From NCBI GenBank assembly GCA_937915865.1, contig CALGIG010000081.1, forward strand, positions 1 through 64,000: a stretch of DNA of 64,000 nt, read 5' to 3'. The DNA comes from an uncultured Prolixibacteraceae bacterium. Its GTDB lineage: Bacteria > Bacteroidota > Bacteroidia > Bacteroidales > Prolixibacteraceae. Below, piece by piece: positions 54,341-63,085 of the stretch. The position numbers were made by a program, and so were the translations under genes. The notes under the pieces were generated by a model. That model saw only the letters and a program-made list of their open reading frames with translations. It had not been told where the DNA came from and did not search any database. The stretch's first letter is position 1. Every line of letters begins with the position of its first letter.

Positions 54341-55438
54341 TTAACAGAATGGCATCATTTTTATTATTTCGCCATCGGTTGTCATATATTCTTTCATAAG
54401 GTTGGCTGTAAGGCACGCATGAACAGGAATAATTTCAATCAATATTCCGGGCTTAAAATATTGAAGATCACGAGGTGTAACTTTTAGGATTCCATGTTCC
54501 TGAGATAATGCGTGAAGATAATTTTTTTCGTCGAGAAGAATTTTCTTTCCTTCATTTTCAACGACAATTCGTCCAAAAAGTGGTTTCCCGTCGATGTTAA
54601 TAATTGAATCTTTGGCAAAATGTACAGCGCCACCATAAATAACAACTTCATTACGTGATGGATGAACTGCTACAACCGGACAAACCATACGTACTGCAAT
54701 ATCAGTGAGTTTGCACGATCCAAGTTTGTTTTGTGTGAGGTCGTAAAAAACAAAGTTGCCAGGTCTTATTTCGTCTACACCTTCAAATTTGTCGCAAATG
54801 CTGCATGAGGGTGTATCTCCAAGTGAAATAATTAATTCAGGCCAATCTGAAATGTAACGTGATTTTAATGACTTCATTTTTAGCAACGCATCAAAATGTC
54901 GGCTGTAGATGTCGTTGGTTGAATTCGAATGATATGTGTGTCCTGTATGTGCCAGAAAACCCTTGAATTGAAGAAGTGGCGACTTTTGAATTATTTCCAG
55001 AAGTTCATCAATAACTTGAGTTTGATTAGCTTCAATGCCTGTTCTGTTATATCCGGTGTCGATTTTTATAAAAATACCCACATGCCAGGTCATTTTTTTC
55101 TGAAGAGCCTCAAGTCCTTCTTTATTCTCGATAAGTAAATTCAGATTTATTCTTCCGGCTAATTCATTCATTTCTGGTATTTCAAGTAAATTAACCGGGA
55201 AAGCAATGGTAATATCGTCCCATCCAAAGTCAGCAAAATAGTTTGCCATTGTAAGTGATGAAACAGTAATTCGGTCAATACCAGCTTCACGAAACCATTC
55301 ACCAACTTCGATTGATTGATGTGTCTTGAAATGCGGACGGAAAATAAGACCATATCTTTTTGCTTTACAAAACATATTTTCGATATTTCGTAAAGCAATA
55401 TCTTTACTTAATACAAGTGTAGGTTTGGTTATTTCCAT
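54341..55438 (-). CDS. D-threonine aldolase/D-serine dehydratase-like PLP enzyme
   Basis: A 365-residue fold-III PLP enzyme. The Schiff-base lysine is expected in LIFRPHFKTHQSIEVG. The C-terminal metal and PLP parts include EIRPGNFVFYDLTQ and LSQEHGILKV and, near the end, PVHACLTANL; the His and Cys of PVHACLT are the zinc ligands of the DSD1 family. These enzymes cleave D-threonine or dehydrate D-serine. Which reaction applies is uncertain. It stands alone between the cytochrome-type group and purA. Confidence 0.85.
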   Translation of the reverse strand: MEITKPTLVLSKDIALRNIENMFCKAKRYGLIFRPHFKTHQSIEVGEWFREAGIDRITVSSLTMANYFADFGWDDITIAFPVNLLEIPEMNELAGRINLNLLIENKEGLEALQKKMTWHVGIFIKIDTGYNRTGIEANQTQVIDELLEIIQKSPLLQFKGFLAHTGHTYHSNSTNDIYSRHFDALLKMKSLKSRYISDWPELIISLGDTPSCSICDKFEGVDEIRPGNFVFYDLTQNKLGSCKLTDIAVRMVCPVVAVHPSRNEVVIYGGAVHFAKDSIINIDGKPLFGRIVVENEGKKILLDEKNYLHALSQEHGILKVTPRDLQYFKPGILIEIIPVHACLTANLMKEYMTTDGEIIKMMPFC

Positions 55439-55504
55439 TTTAGGCCCATAAACTGGATGTTTCTTAGAGCTTTCTAAAATAGTTAATACTTTCTGAATTT
55501 AAAA

Positions 55505-55541
55505 ATAATGAAAAAGAAAGGAGCCAGTTATGCTGGCTCCT
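55505..55541 (-). terminator. Intrinsic terminator of purA
   Basis: AGGAGCCAG (55519-55527) pairs with CTGGCTCCT (55533-55541). On the minus strand it is followed by TTTCTTTTTC. Confidence 0.75.
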
Positions 55542-55547
55542 CTTGGG

Positions 55548-56825
55548 TTATTCTTCTCCAAGAAATATTGTCTGGGCTCTGTTTGGTCCAACCGATGCAA
55601 TTGTGATTGGTACCCCTGTTTGTTCTTCAATGAAGTTTATATAGTTGTTGAATTCTTCAGGAAACTCATTCTGACCGGTTAATTTGGTTAAATCGCTTTG
55701 CCAGCCAGGAAGTTCAACATATACAGGTTTTACGTTGTCATTAAGTTCAAAAGGAAATTTATCAACAACCTCGTTATTTATTTCATAGCCAACACACACT
55801 TTAATAGTTTCAAATTTATCGAGTACATCAGCTTTCATCATAATTAATTCAGTTACCCCATTTAGCATGATCGAATATTTTAGTGCCACTAAATCAAGCC
55901 ACCCGCAACGGCGTGGACGACCTGTGGTTGAGCCATATTCGCGGCCAACATCGCGCATCTCCTGTCCATCCTTATCGAATAATTCTGTGGGGAATGGTCC
56001 CATACCTACACGGGTACAGTATGCTTTAAAAATTCCAAATACTTGGCCTATTTTATTGGGAGCTATTCCCATACCAGTACATGCCCCGGCACAAATTGTA
56101 CTCGACGAGGTTACAAAAGGATATGAACCAAAGTCAATATCAAGCATGGTTCCCTGGGCACCTTCAGCTAAAACAGATTTTCCATTAAGTATATTATCGT
56201 TTATTAAATGTTCAGTATCAACAATTTTGAAGGTTTTTAAAACTTCAATTGCCTGCATCCATTCTTTTTCCGTTTCAGCAAGTTTTGCTGAATAGTCAAA
56301 ATGGTAGAAATTTTCAAGTAAATCTTTATGTGCTTGTATTCTTGACGTATATTTTTCTTCAAAATTCTCAAACAGATCGCCTACGCGAAGACCTTCCCGA
56401 CCAATTTTGTCACGGTAAGTCGGTCCTATTCCTTTTAATGTTGAGCCAATTTTTGTTTTACCTTTAGCTTCTTCGGAGGCAGCATCAAGAAGTTTGTGTG
56501 TAGGCAGGATGAGATGGGCTTTTTTCGAAATGTACAATGTTTGGTATAAATCAACATGATGTTTACTTATTGATTCAATTTCTTTCTCGAAGGTAATTGG
56601 ATCAATCACTACTCCGTTTCCAATTACGTTCAATTTGTTTTCACGAAATATACCTGATGGGATTGTATGTAAAACTTGCTTGAAATCGCCAATTTCAAGC
56701 GTGTGACCAGCATTTGGACCACCTTGAAACCTTGAGATAATATCATAGTTGGGGGTTAAAACATCAACGATTTTTCCTTTGCCTTCGTCTCCCCATTGGA
56801 GGCCTAACAAAACATCTACTTTCAT
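55548..56825 (-). CDS. purA: Adenylosuccinate synthetase
   Basis: A 425-residue cytosolic enzyme that joins aspartate to IMP using GTP, the first committed step to AMP. The N-terminal GTP/IMP segment LGLQWGDEGKGKIVD contains the catalytic Asp, and the next conserved stretch is FQGGPNAGHT. KIGSTLKGIGPTYRDK, EGAQGTMLDIDFGSYPFVTSS and GSTTGRPRRCGW are all as in the family. Length is normal. A terminator follows. The order relA/spoT, fur-like gene, purA on one strand recurs in Bacteroidales. Confidence 0.97.
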   Translation of the reverse strand: MKVDVLLGLQWGDEGKGKIVDVLTPNYDIISRFQGGPNAGHTLEIGDFKQVLHTIPSGIFRENKLNVIGNGVVIDPITFEKEIESISKHHVDLYQTLYISKKAHLILPTHKLLDAASEEAKGKTKIGSTLKGIGPTYRDKIGREGLRVGDLFENFEEKYTSRIQAHKDLLENFYHFDYSAKLAETEKEWMQAIEVLKTFKIVDTEHLINDNILNGKSVLAEGAQGTMLDIDFGSYPFVTSSSTICAGACTGMGIAPNKIGQVFGIFKAYCTRVGMGPFPTELFDKDGQEMRDVGREYGSTTGRPRRCGWLDLVALKYSIMLNGVTELIMMKADVLDKFETIKVCVGYEINNEVVDKFPFELNDNVKPVYVELPGWQSDLTKLTGQNEFPEEFNNYINFIEEQTGVPITIASVGPNRAQTIFLGEE

Positions 56826-57026
56826 TTCAAATATTATTTTTGGGTCGGTTAAACATGATAAACCGCGAAAACTGAGTTTTACAATTCAATTTTCACGGAA
56901 GCTGAACCTTTTATCAGTGCGCGATAAAATTAAGAATATTTTATTGAAGAATGAGTAAAATTGTCTGTTTAAAGAATTGGTTTGTCAGATTGTTTTTATT
57001 GTGTTAATCTTTGCAAGTCAATCAGT

Positions 57027-57467
57027 TTATTGATTGATGTATTGTCCATAAATGTAAAGTGTATGGTGCGAAAGTTTAAAATTGTTTTTTGAGCAAATAT
57101 CTTCGATGATTTCCTTAAGCCGTGGATCAAAAAATTCAGTCAAAGTACCTGTACGTTGATCTATTAAATGGTCGTGTTGCAATACAGCATAAGCTTTTTC
57201 AAACTGGGCAATGTTTTTCCCAAACTGATGTCTGATGATCAGTTTACAATCCAGTAATAAATCAATAGTGTTGTACAAAGTTGCTCTACTTACCCGGTAG
57301 TTTTTGTTTTTCATTGAAATATACAAGGATTCTATGTCGAAATGACCTTCTCTGGAATATATCTCTTCCAGAATTGCAAAACGTTCTGGTGTTTTACGGT
57401 GTTCGTTTTCCTCGAGGTAGTCGATAAACATACTTTTGACTGCTTCCTTTGTTTTTTGGTTATTCAT
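57027..57467 (-). CDS. Fur family transcriptional regulator, atypical
   Basis: A 146-residue winged-helix regulator. The DNA-binding part includes RKTPERFAILEEIYSREGHFDIESLYISM and YRVSRATLYNTIDLLLDC. In the dimerisation part the usual HHDHLIC-x2-C segment reads LQHDHLIDQRTG, so the structural-zinc cysteines are absent; a His-rich stretch near the C-terminus (KLSHHTLYIYG) remains. This suggests that it senses something other than the standard iron pattern, or that another site holds the metal. It lies between relA/spoT and purA and has its own promoter. Confidence 0.88.
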   Translation of the reverse strand: MNNQKTKEAVKSMFIDYLEENEHRKTPERFAILEEIYSREGHFDIESLYISMKNKNYRVSRATLYNTIDLLLDCKLIIRHQFGKNIAQFEKAYAVLQHDHLIDQRTGTLTEFFDPRLKEIIEDICSKNNFKLSHHTLYIYGQYINQ

Positions 57468-57492
57468 ATTTAAACCAATTAAGAATAAGCAT

Positions 57493-57525
57493 CAAAAATA
57501 CTATTTTTTTGAAATTTAAAGCAAA
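57493..57525 (-). promoter_or_regulatory. Promoter of the Fur-family gene
   Basis: On the minus strand TTTG (57522-57525), a 21-base spacer and TATTTTTG (57493-57500) match both consensus boxes. The leader is about 20 bases. The -33 box lies near the 3' end of relA/spoT. Confidence 0.6.
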
Positions 57526-57533
57526 AGAAAAGT

Positions 57534-59753
57534 TTATTGCTGAATTTTTTCTATCCGTTCAACTGTATCCATCCCTTTGATTTTCATTAGTCGGGAAATC
57601 AAATCATTCAGGTCTTCCACGCTGTGGATATATAAATATAAATCTCCTTCAAATATCCCGTCGTGTGAGTCAAAGTGAACAGTTCGCATGTTTATATTAC
57701 TTTGCTTTGAAATAATATTAGTTATTTCATTTACAACACCGATACGGTCGAACCCACTTAATTTGATTCGGCAGAGGTAAGAAAGCTTTTTAAATTTGGT
57801 CCATTCAGCAGCGATAATATCGTCTCCTTGTTGCGACATTATTTTTAGTGCTTCGGGACAATTTCTTTTATGAATAATGATGCGTTCCTCATCTGAAACA
57901 TATCCAACAACATCATCGCCTGGGATTGGATTACAACATTTTGCGAGAATATAGTTTGGTCCTTCAGGGTCTTCTTTAAGAATAAATGGTGTTTTTTTAT
58001 TGATTTTATTACCAGCAACTGGTTCTTCTTTCTTTTGCGAAAATGATAGTTTCCAGAATTTTGCGAGTTTGTTTTCTCTTCTGGTTTGTAGTATTTCGTC
58101 TAAATTTTCTAATTCTAAAAAACCCATGCCAACTTGTGCATAAAGTTGTTCCTTATTGTTTAATCCATAGTAGGCGCTAAGTTTTTTAAGTGTATCGAAT
58201 GATGGTTGTATTTTATATTTAGCCAGCTGATCCTCAATTATTTTTCGACCCTGTTCAAGATGTTTTTTCTTATCAAGTTTAAATGATTGTTTGACCTTTG
58301 TTTTTGCTTTAGCTGTGGTAAGAAATGATAACCAGCTTAATTGAGGTGTTTGTGTTTTTGATGTCAAAATTTCGACCTGGTCGCCACTTTGTAAAACATG
58401 AGATACCGGAACAAGTTTGTGGTTAATTTTTGCCCCAATACAATGATTTCCGAGTTGAGTGTGTATTTCATAGGCAAAATCAATAATTGTCGAGTTCTTT
58501 GGGAGATTTACCATTTCACCTTTGGGCGTGAAAACTATAATTTCAGATGAAAATAGGTTTAATTTGAATTCATCCAAAAATTCGAGCGCATCCGACTCCG
58601 GATTTTGAAGTGTGTCTTTTATTTTCTGCAACCACTTGTCAAGTTCGTTTTCTACATCATTCGTATTTTTATATTTATAGTGAGCAGCAAAACCTCTTTC
58701 AGCAATTTCGTCCATGCGTTGCGTTCTGATCTGAATTTCGACCCATTTGCCCTGAGGACCCATTACAGTCACATGTAGGGCTTCGTATCCGTTTGCTTTA
58801 GGTATCGTAATCCAATCACGAATTCTGTCGGGTTTTGGTTTGTAAATATCAGTGACCAATGATAGTATGTCAAAGCATTGTCTTTTTTCCGAGATGTTTG
58901 GCTTGGGGCTAAAAACTATTCTAATTGCTAGTAAATCATATACTTCGTCAAAAGAAACACCTTTTGTTTGCATTTTATTCCAAATGGAATATATTGATTT
59001 AAGCCGTTCGGTTATTGTAAATTCAACACCTTCCTGTTTAAGTTGTTCGTCGATTGGCCGTATGAACTCTGTTACAAGGTAATTACGTTGTTCTTGTTGA
59101 TTTTGAAGCCTGTACAAAATCTGGTTGTATGCATCCGGATGTTTATATTTTAGGCTTAGGTCTTCAAGTTCTGATTTAATGGCATATAATCCTAACCGGT
59201 GGGCCAGGGGTGCAAATATGTAAAGTGTTTCTGCTGCAATTTTTAATTGTTTATTTGGCGCCATCGAGTCTAAAGTTCGCATATTATGCAACCGGTCAGC
59301 CAGTTTGATCAGAATAACGCGAACATCATCAGATAAAGTCATCAGCATTTTTCTGAAATTGTGCGCCTGCTTTGAGTCGTGTTGGGTATTGAATTCTCCT
59401 CGAAGTTTTGTTAATCCGTCAACAATCTGAGCAACTTTTTCACCAAATAAGTTTGATATATCTTCAAGTGTATAATCTGTATCTTCAACAACATCGTGTA
59501 ATAATGCTGATATAATGGAAGTTGCACTTAACCCAATTTCGTCGATAACAATTTTGGCAACTGCAATGGGGTGGATTATGTAAGGTTCGCCTGATTTTCT
59601 TTTAACACCTGCGTGTGCATTATTTGCAAATTCAAAAGCCTTTTGAATGCGTAATATACCTTCTTCCGAAACTTTTCGTTCGCAAGCCTTCATTAAATCA
59701 TCAAAATAATCCTGTATGAGTCGTTCTTCTGCTTTAGTTTGAAGTTTTGTCAT
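57534..59753 (-). CDS. Bifunctional (p)ppGpp synthetase/hydrolase
   Basis: A 739-residue long RSH enzyme controlling the stringent response. The HD hydrolase domain has SALLHDVVEDTDYT (about residues 84-97) and LADRLHNMRTL, so hydrolysis is likely intact. The synthetase domain contains YDLLAIRIVF, KANGYEALHVTVMG and QIRTQRMDEIAERGFAAH. A TGS domain follows (VFTPKGEMVNLPKNSTIIDFAY), then a Cys-rich region (AKCCNPIPGDDVVGYV) and a C-terminal ACT domain. Both RelA and SpoT names are used for such proteins; as it is the only copy seen here, the bifunctional role is likely. Confidence 0.95.
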   Translation of the reverse strand: MTKLQTKAEERLIQDYFDDLMKACERKVSEEGILRIQKAFEFANNAHAGVKRKSGEPYIIHPIAVAKIVIDEIGLSATSIISALLHDVVEDTDYTLEDISNLFGEKVAQIVDGLTKLRGEFNTQHDSKQAHNFRKMLMTLSDDVRVILIKLADRLHNMRTLDSMAPNKQLKIAAETLYIFAPLAHRLGLYAIKSELEDLSLKYKHPDAYNQILYRLQNQQEQRNYLVTEFIRPIDEQLKQEGVEFTITERLKSIYSIWNKMQTKGVSFDEVYDLLAIRIVFSPKPNISEKRQCFDILSLVTDIYKPKPDRIRDWITIPKANGYEALHVTVMGPQGKWVEIQIRTQRMDEIAERGFAAHYKYKNTNDVENELDKWLQKIKDTLQNPESDALEFLDEFKLNLFSSEIIVFTPKGEMVNLPKNSTIIDFAYEIHTQLGNHCIGAKINHKLVPVSHVLQSGDQVEILTSKTQTPQLSWLSFLTTAKAKTKVKQSFKLDKKKHLEQGRKIIEDQLAKYKIQPSFDTLKKLSAYYGLNNKEQLYAQVGMGFLELENLDEILQTRRENKLAKFWKLSFSQKKEEPVAGNKINKKTPFILKEDPEGPNYILAKCCNPIPGDDVVGYVSDEERIIIHKRNCPEALKIMSQQGDDIIAAEWTKFKKLSYLCRIKLSGFDRIGVVNEITNIISKQSNINMRTVHFDSHDGIFEGDLYLYIHSVEDLNDLISRLMKIKGMDTVERIEKIQQ

Positions 59754-59900
59754 CTAAAATCCTTTCTCTAATCACGTGTCATATCGACAGGAAGTAAAGA
59801 TATGTTTTTTTCCAAAATAACAATTGTTGGTTTTATTTTTACCGATCGTAGAGCAGAAACTATTAAGATTAAAACAGGTGAAATTTAGGATGGTCTTATT

Positions 59901-61148
59901 CTATTCAAAACGGAGACTTTCTATTGGATCAAGTTTTGATGCTTTTTTTGCAGGGTAATATCCAGAGATAATTCCAACCAGGAAACAAAGAAAAACGCCA
60001 AGGATTATCCATAACCAAGGAATAAAGAACGGAGAACCAATCATTTTTGCTACACCGTTGCCTGCAAGAATTCCTAATATAATTCCAACAAAACCTCCAA
60101 TTTGGCCAATAACTATAGATTCGATTAGAAATTGTTGCTTGACAATTTTTGATGTAGCACCAATTGCTTTGCGGGTACCAATCTCACGTGTTCTTTCGGT
60201 TACTGAAACGAGCATGATGTTCATCAATCCAACTGCTGCTCCAAATAAGGTTATTAGTCCAATGATTGTGGCAACTAAGGTTATGTTCTTGATGTTTTTA
60301 AGCAAAATATTAACAAGGTTGTCGCTTTTCTCAATGTTAAAGTCGCTTTCATCTGAAGGATTTAAATTACGGATGACACGGAAAGTACCTTCTGCTTCAC
60401 CTATTGCCGGATCAACTAATTCAGATTTATTTACTTTAATTTGAATGATAAAATTCATTTGAGGTCTTGAAAAGTAGCTTCTGACATTGGTGTAAGGGAG
60501 CATACATACCTGGTCGCCACCAGAACCAAATCCACGTCCTTTGGATGCAAGAACTCCTACAACCCTGTATTTCCCACCACCAATACTTATAGTTTTTTGA
60601 AGTGGATTTTCTCCATTTTTAAATATTTTACGAGTTACTCCATCTCCAATTATCACTACATTTCGGCCTGTGTTTATTTCATCTTCAGTAAAGTTTCTTC
60701 CCGACTTAATCTCGTTTCCCGAAGTGAACAGGTAATTTTCATCAACACCTTGTATTGAAATGTTGGGATTTGTCTTCTGAGATTCGTACTTGACTGTTGC
60801 TGTACCTGTGGCATTGGTCGAGATGGAGACAGAAGCCGGAAAAACAAATTTTTCTTTGAACTCTTTAGCTTGATAAAAACTTATAAAAGAATAATTTCTG
60901 GTACGGTATTTTTTGTCTCCAACCTGAATTCGCATCCCGCGCGAATTAATTGTAAATGTATTTGCCCCCATAAACGTAAACTCTTTTGTAATACTGTTTT
61001 TTATCGAATCAATAGCTGTCAGTATTCCTACTAAAGCTGTTATTCCAACAGCAATAATACACACTGTAAGTATTGTACGAAGTTTATTGCTTCGGATAGA
61101 CTGCAAGGCAATACTTAGATTCTCAAAAAATAGAGTTCCAAATTTCAT
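59901..61148 (-). CDS. ABC transporter permease, MacB-type
   Basis: A 415-residue inner-membrane permease. The N-terminus ALQSIRSNKLRTILTVCIIAVGITALVGIL holds the first helix. A periplasmic MacB core domain runs to about residue 275, followed by three C-terminal helices (FtsX fold) with VTERTREIGTRKAIGAT and PAKKASKLDPIESLRFE. No ATPase or membrane-fusion gene is next to it, so partners must be elsewhere. Such transporters use ATP to drive export of lipoproteins, peptides or drugs across the outer envelope; the substrate is unknown. Confidence 0.9.
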   Translation of the reverse strand: MKFGTLFFENLSIALQSIRSNKLRTILTVCIIAVGITALVGILTAIDSIKNSITKEFTFMGANTFTINSRGMRIQVGDKKYRTRNYSFISFYQAKEFKEKFVFPASVSISTNATGTATVKYESQKTNPNISIQGVDENYLFTSGNEIKSGRNFTEDEINTGRNVVIIGDGVTRKIFKNGENPLQKTISIGGGKYRVVGVLASKGRGFGSGGDQVCMLPYTNVRSYFSRPQMNFIIQIKVNKSELVDPAIGEAEGTFRVIRNLNPSDESDFNIEKSDNLVNILLKNIKNITLVATIIGLITLFGAAVGLMNIMLVSVTERTREIGTRKAIGATSKIVKQQFLIESIVIGQIGGFVGIILGILAGNGVAKMIGSPFFIPWLWIILGVFLCFLVGIISGYYPAKKASKLDPIESLRFE

Positions 61149-61456
61149 ATTTCGAGAGCTTTATGCTATTTGTAACTCGAAGTAAGCAAAAATTACAATC
61201 TCTTAAGGTTGATTCTGAAAATATATTACATACGACCAATTGTAGTAATTATTCAATTTTTCAATTCTTTTTTTTACAAATCAATATTGATTGATTGTCT
61301 AAGTTTCTTATTATGTGTATGTTGTGTCTGGGGCCGTTTAAATTTAATTTTTTTTAACATTTTAGAAATAACTTTTTCATTTGTCATTCTGTATAGAAAT
61401 ACAATTTGAACTTACTTTTAAACAGCTTTTAAATTCAACGGTAAAGGTTTTGGTTT
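61149..61456. other. 308-base A/T-rich intergenic region
   Basis: This lies between divergent genes (ABC permease and small hypothetical protein). A 66-codon frame at 61209 is A/T-rich, has hydrophobic low-complexity content and no family resemblance, so I do not call it. TA-n3-TTTG sequences occur near both genes, one base off the consensus spacing. I see nothing else in it. Confidence 0.5.
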
Positions 61457-61969
61457 ATGATATTTGCTTTTGAAATTTCATCTCCAGAAAATTCTGATTT
61501 TAAAAGGATAGCGCATATAAAATCAGACGATACGTTTGAAAGTTTACATCAAATAATCCAGGATACATCAAATTTCGATCAATCGCAGGTCGCTTCATTT
61601 TTTATAGCCGATGAGCATTGGCGAAAACAAGTCGAAATTGGTCAGTTAACTTCGAGCTGGATGCATTCGAAAACCTTTGACATGTTTAATTCCAAACTGG
61701 AAGAACATATTTCTGAGTTAGGACAAAAATTAGTTTACGTTTTTGATTTTTTTAATGACCGTTTTTTTTATGTAGAACTAAAGGAGAAACTTATGAAAAC
61801 TGACTTAAAAGAACCATTTATTATTTATGAAAGAGGAACCCCACCCAGTCAATTTCTAACAGAAGAGCTTGAAAATACCAATGTTGAATTGTTTGAAAGG
61901 GAAGAACCATATAAGAGTTTTGGTGATCTTGAGGACTATTATGAAATTTTTGGAGAAATAGATGCATAA
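61457..61969 (+). CDS. Conserved hypothetical protein, pRiA4b ORF-3-like fold
   Basis: A 170-residue acidic cytosolic protein of unknown function. FEISSPENSDFKRIAHIKSDDTFESLHQIIQDTSNFD resembles the pRiA4b ORF-3-like family (also annotated 'IS1096 element passenger TnpR'), and KLVYVFDFFNDRFFYVEL in the middle fits that fold. No transposase gene or inverted ends are nearby, so a mobile-element origin is not supported here. It stands 70 bases upstream of miaA on the same strand. Confidence 0.65.
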   Translation: MIFAFEISSPENSDFKRIAHIKSDDTFESLHQIIQDTSNFDQSQVASFFIADEHWRKQVEIGQLTSSWMHSKTFDMFNSKLEEHISELGQKLVYVFDFFNDRFFYVELKEKLMKTDLKEPFIIYERGTPPSQFLTEELENTNVELFEREEPYKSFGDLEDYYEIFGEIDA

Positions 61970-62012
61970 AACCATGTGTTAAAATTGGGCTCCTTCTTTT
62001 TGTACTAAATCC

Positions 62013-62020
62013 TATCTTTG
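62013..62020 (+). promoter_or_regulatory. -7 box of miaA
   Basis: TATCTTTG is an exact TAnnTTTG match with a leader of about 15-20 bases; a well-spaced -33 box is not evident. Confidence 0.5.
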
Positions 62021-62042
62021 CAGTAGTACACAAAAGAGAAGG

Positions 62043-62951
62043 ATGAATACACTAATAGTAATTTTAGGACCGACTGGTGTTGGGAAGTCAGATATAGGTA
62101 TCCAAATTGCTAAACACTATAAGACGGAAATCATTTCTGCTGATTCAAGGCAGTTTTTCAAGGAGCTTAGTATTGGTACAGCGGTTCCTAGCTTAAATGA
62201 CTTGATGGAGATTCCTCATCACTTTATTCAGAATAAGTCGATACATGATTATTATAATGTGAGTTCTTTTGAGGTTGAAGCCCTTGAATTAATGAATCAA
62301 CTGTTTAAAAGAGTTAATCCATTAATTCTTGTTGGAGGTTCGATGTTGTATATTGATACTATTTGTAATGGAATTGATGATATTCCAACAGTTGATACTG
62401 AAACGAGAAAGTCAGTAATTGAATGGTATGAACAAAACGGAATTGAAGCGCTTCGATTGAGACTTTTAAAATTGGACCCGGATTACTATAATATTGTTGA
62501 CCAAAACAACCACAAGAGAATGTTACATGCTGTTGAAGTATGTCAAATGTCTGGGAGAACTTTCACTTCCTTTAGAACAAATAGCGCGAAAAAAAGACCA
62601 TTTAGAATCATTAAGATTGGAATAAATCAAGATCGGAAAATATTGTACGAGCGTATTAACCAGCGTGTAATAAAGATGATTGAATCAGGATTGGTTGAAG
62701 AAGCAAGGTCTGTTTACCAATTTCGAGGTTTAAATTCGTTAAATACGGTGGGGTATAAAGAATTGTTTTCTTATTTCGATGGTGATTGTTCTCTGGATGA
62801 GGCCGTTGATCTGATTCAAAGAAGTACAAGAAAATATGCCAGGAAACAGTTAACTTGGTTTCGTCGTGATTTGCAGATCAAGTGGTTTGAGCCGTATCAA
62901 TTAATGGAGGTAATTGAATATATCGACGACAATATTGTTATTGATGAGTAA
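62043..62951 (+). CDS. miaA: tRNA dimethylallyltransferase
   Basis: A 302-residue enzyme that transfers a dimethylallyl group to A37 of tRNAs reading UNN codons. The P-loop GPTGVGKSD is at residues 9-17. ISADSRQFFKELSIGTA and PHHFIQNKSIHDYYNVSSFE follow, with LVGGSMLYIDTICNGID and the later TVGYKELFSYFDG and STRKYARKQLTWFRRD completing the family pattern. The start is ATG after GAAGG. It consumes DMAPP, which ispF in this window helps to make. A methylthiolation enzyme for the A37 product (MiaB) is not seen; MtaB in this window acts on t6A37 instead. Confidence 0.96.
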   Translation: MNTLIVILGPTGVGKSDIGIQIAKHYKTEIISADSRQFFKELSIGTAVPSLNDLMEIPHHFIQNKSIHDYYNVSSFEVEALELMNQLFKRVNPLILVGGSMLYIDTICNGIDDIPTVDTETRKSVIEWYEQNGIEALRLRLLKLDPDYYNIVDQNNHKRMLHAVEVCQMSGRTFTSFRTNSAKKRPFRIIKIGINQDRKILYERINQRVIKMIESGLVEEARSVYQFRGLNSLNTVGYKELFSYFDGDCSLDEAVDLIQRSTRKYARKQLTWFRRDLQIKWFEPYQLMEVIEYIDDNIVIDE

Positions 62952-63085
62952 TTCAATACTAACTGGTTTATAATCTGTGTACATGCATTAGTGTTTGAAT
63001 TCAGGAGACTGGAGAAATAAGGCATTTTATATTCCTCTAATTGATAAACATGTTGCACCTTTGTAAAGGATAATTCATCACCAAA

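Noticed and set aside
61209..61409. Open frame of 66 codons in the gap before the pRiA4b-like gene
   Set aside because: It is driven by A/T-rich sequence, looks like random hydrophobic residues and has no start signal.
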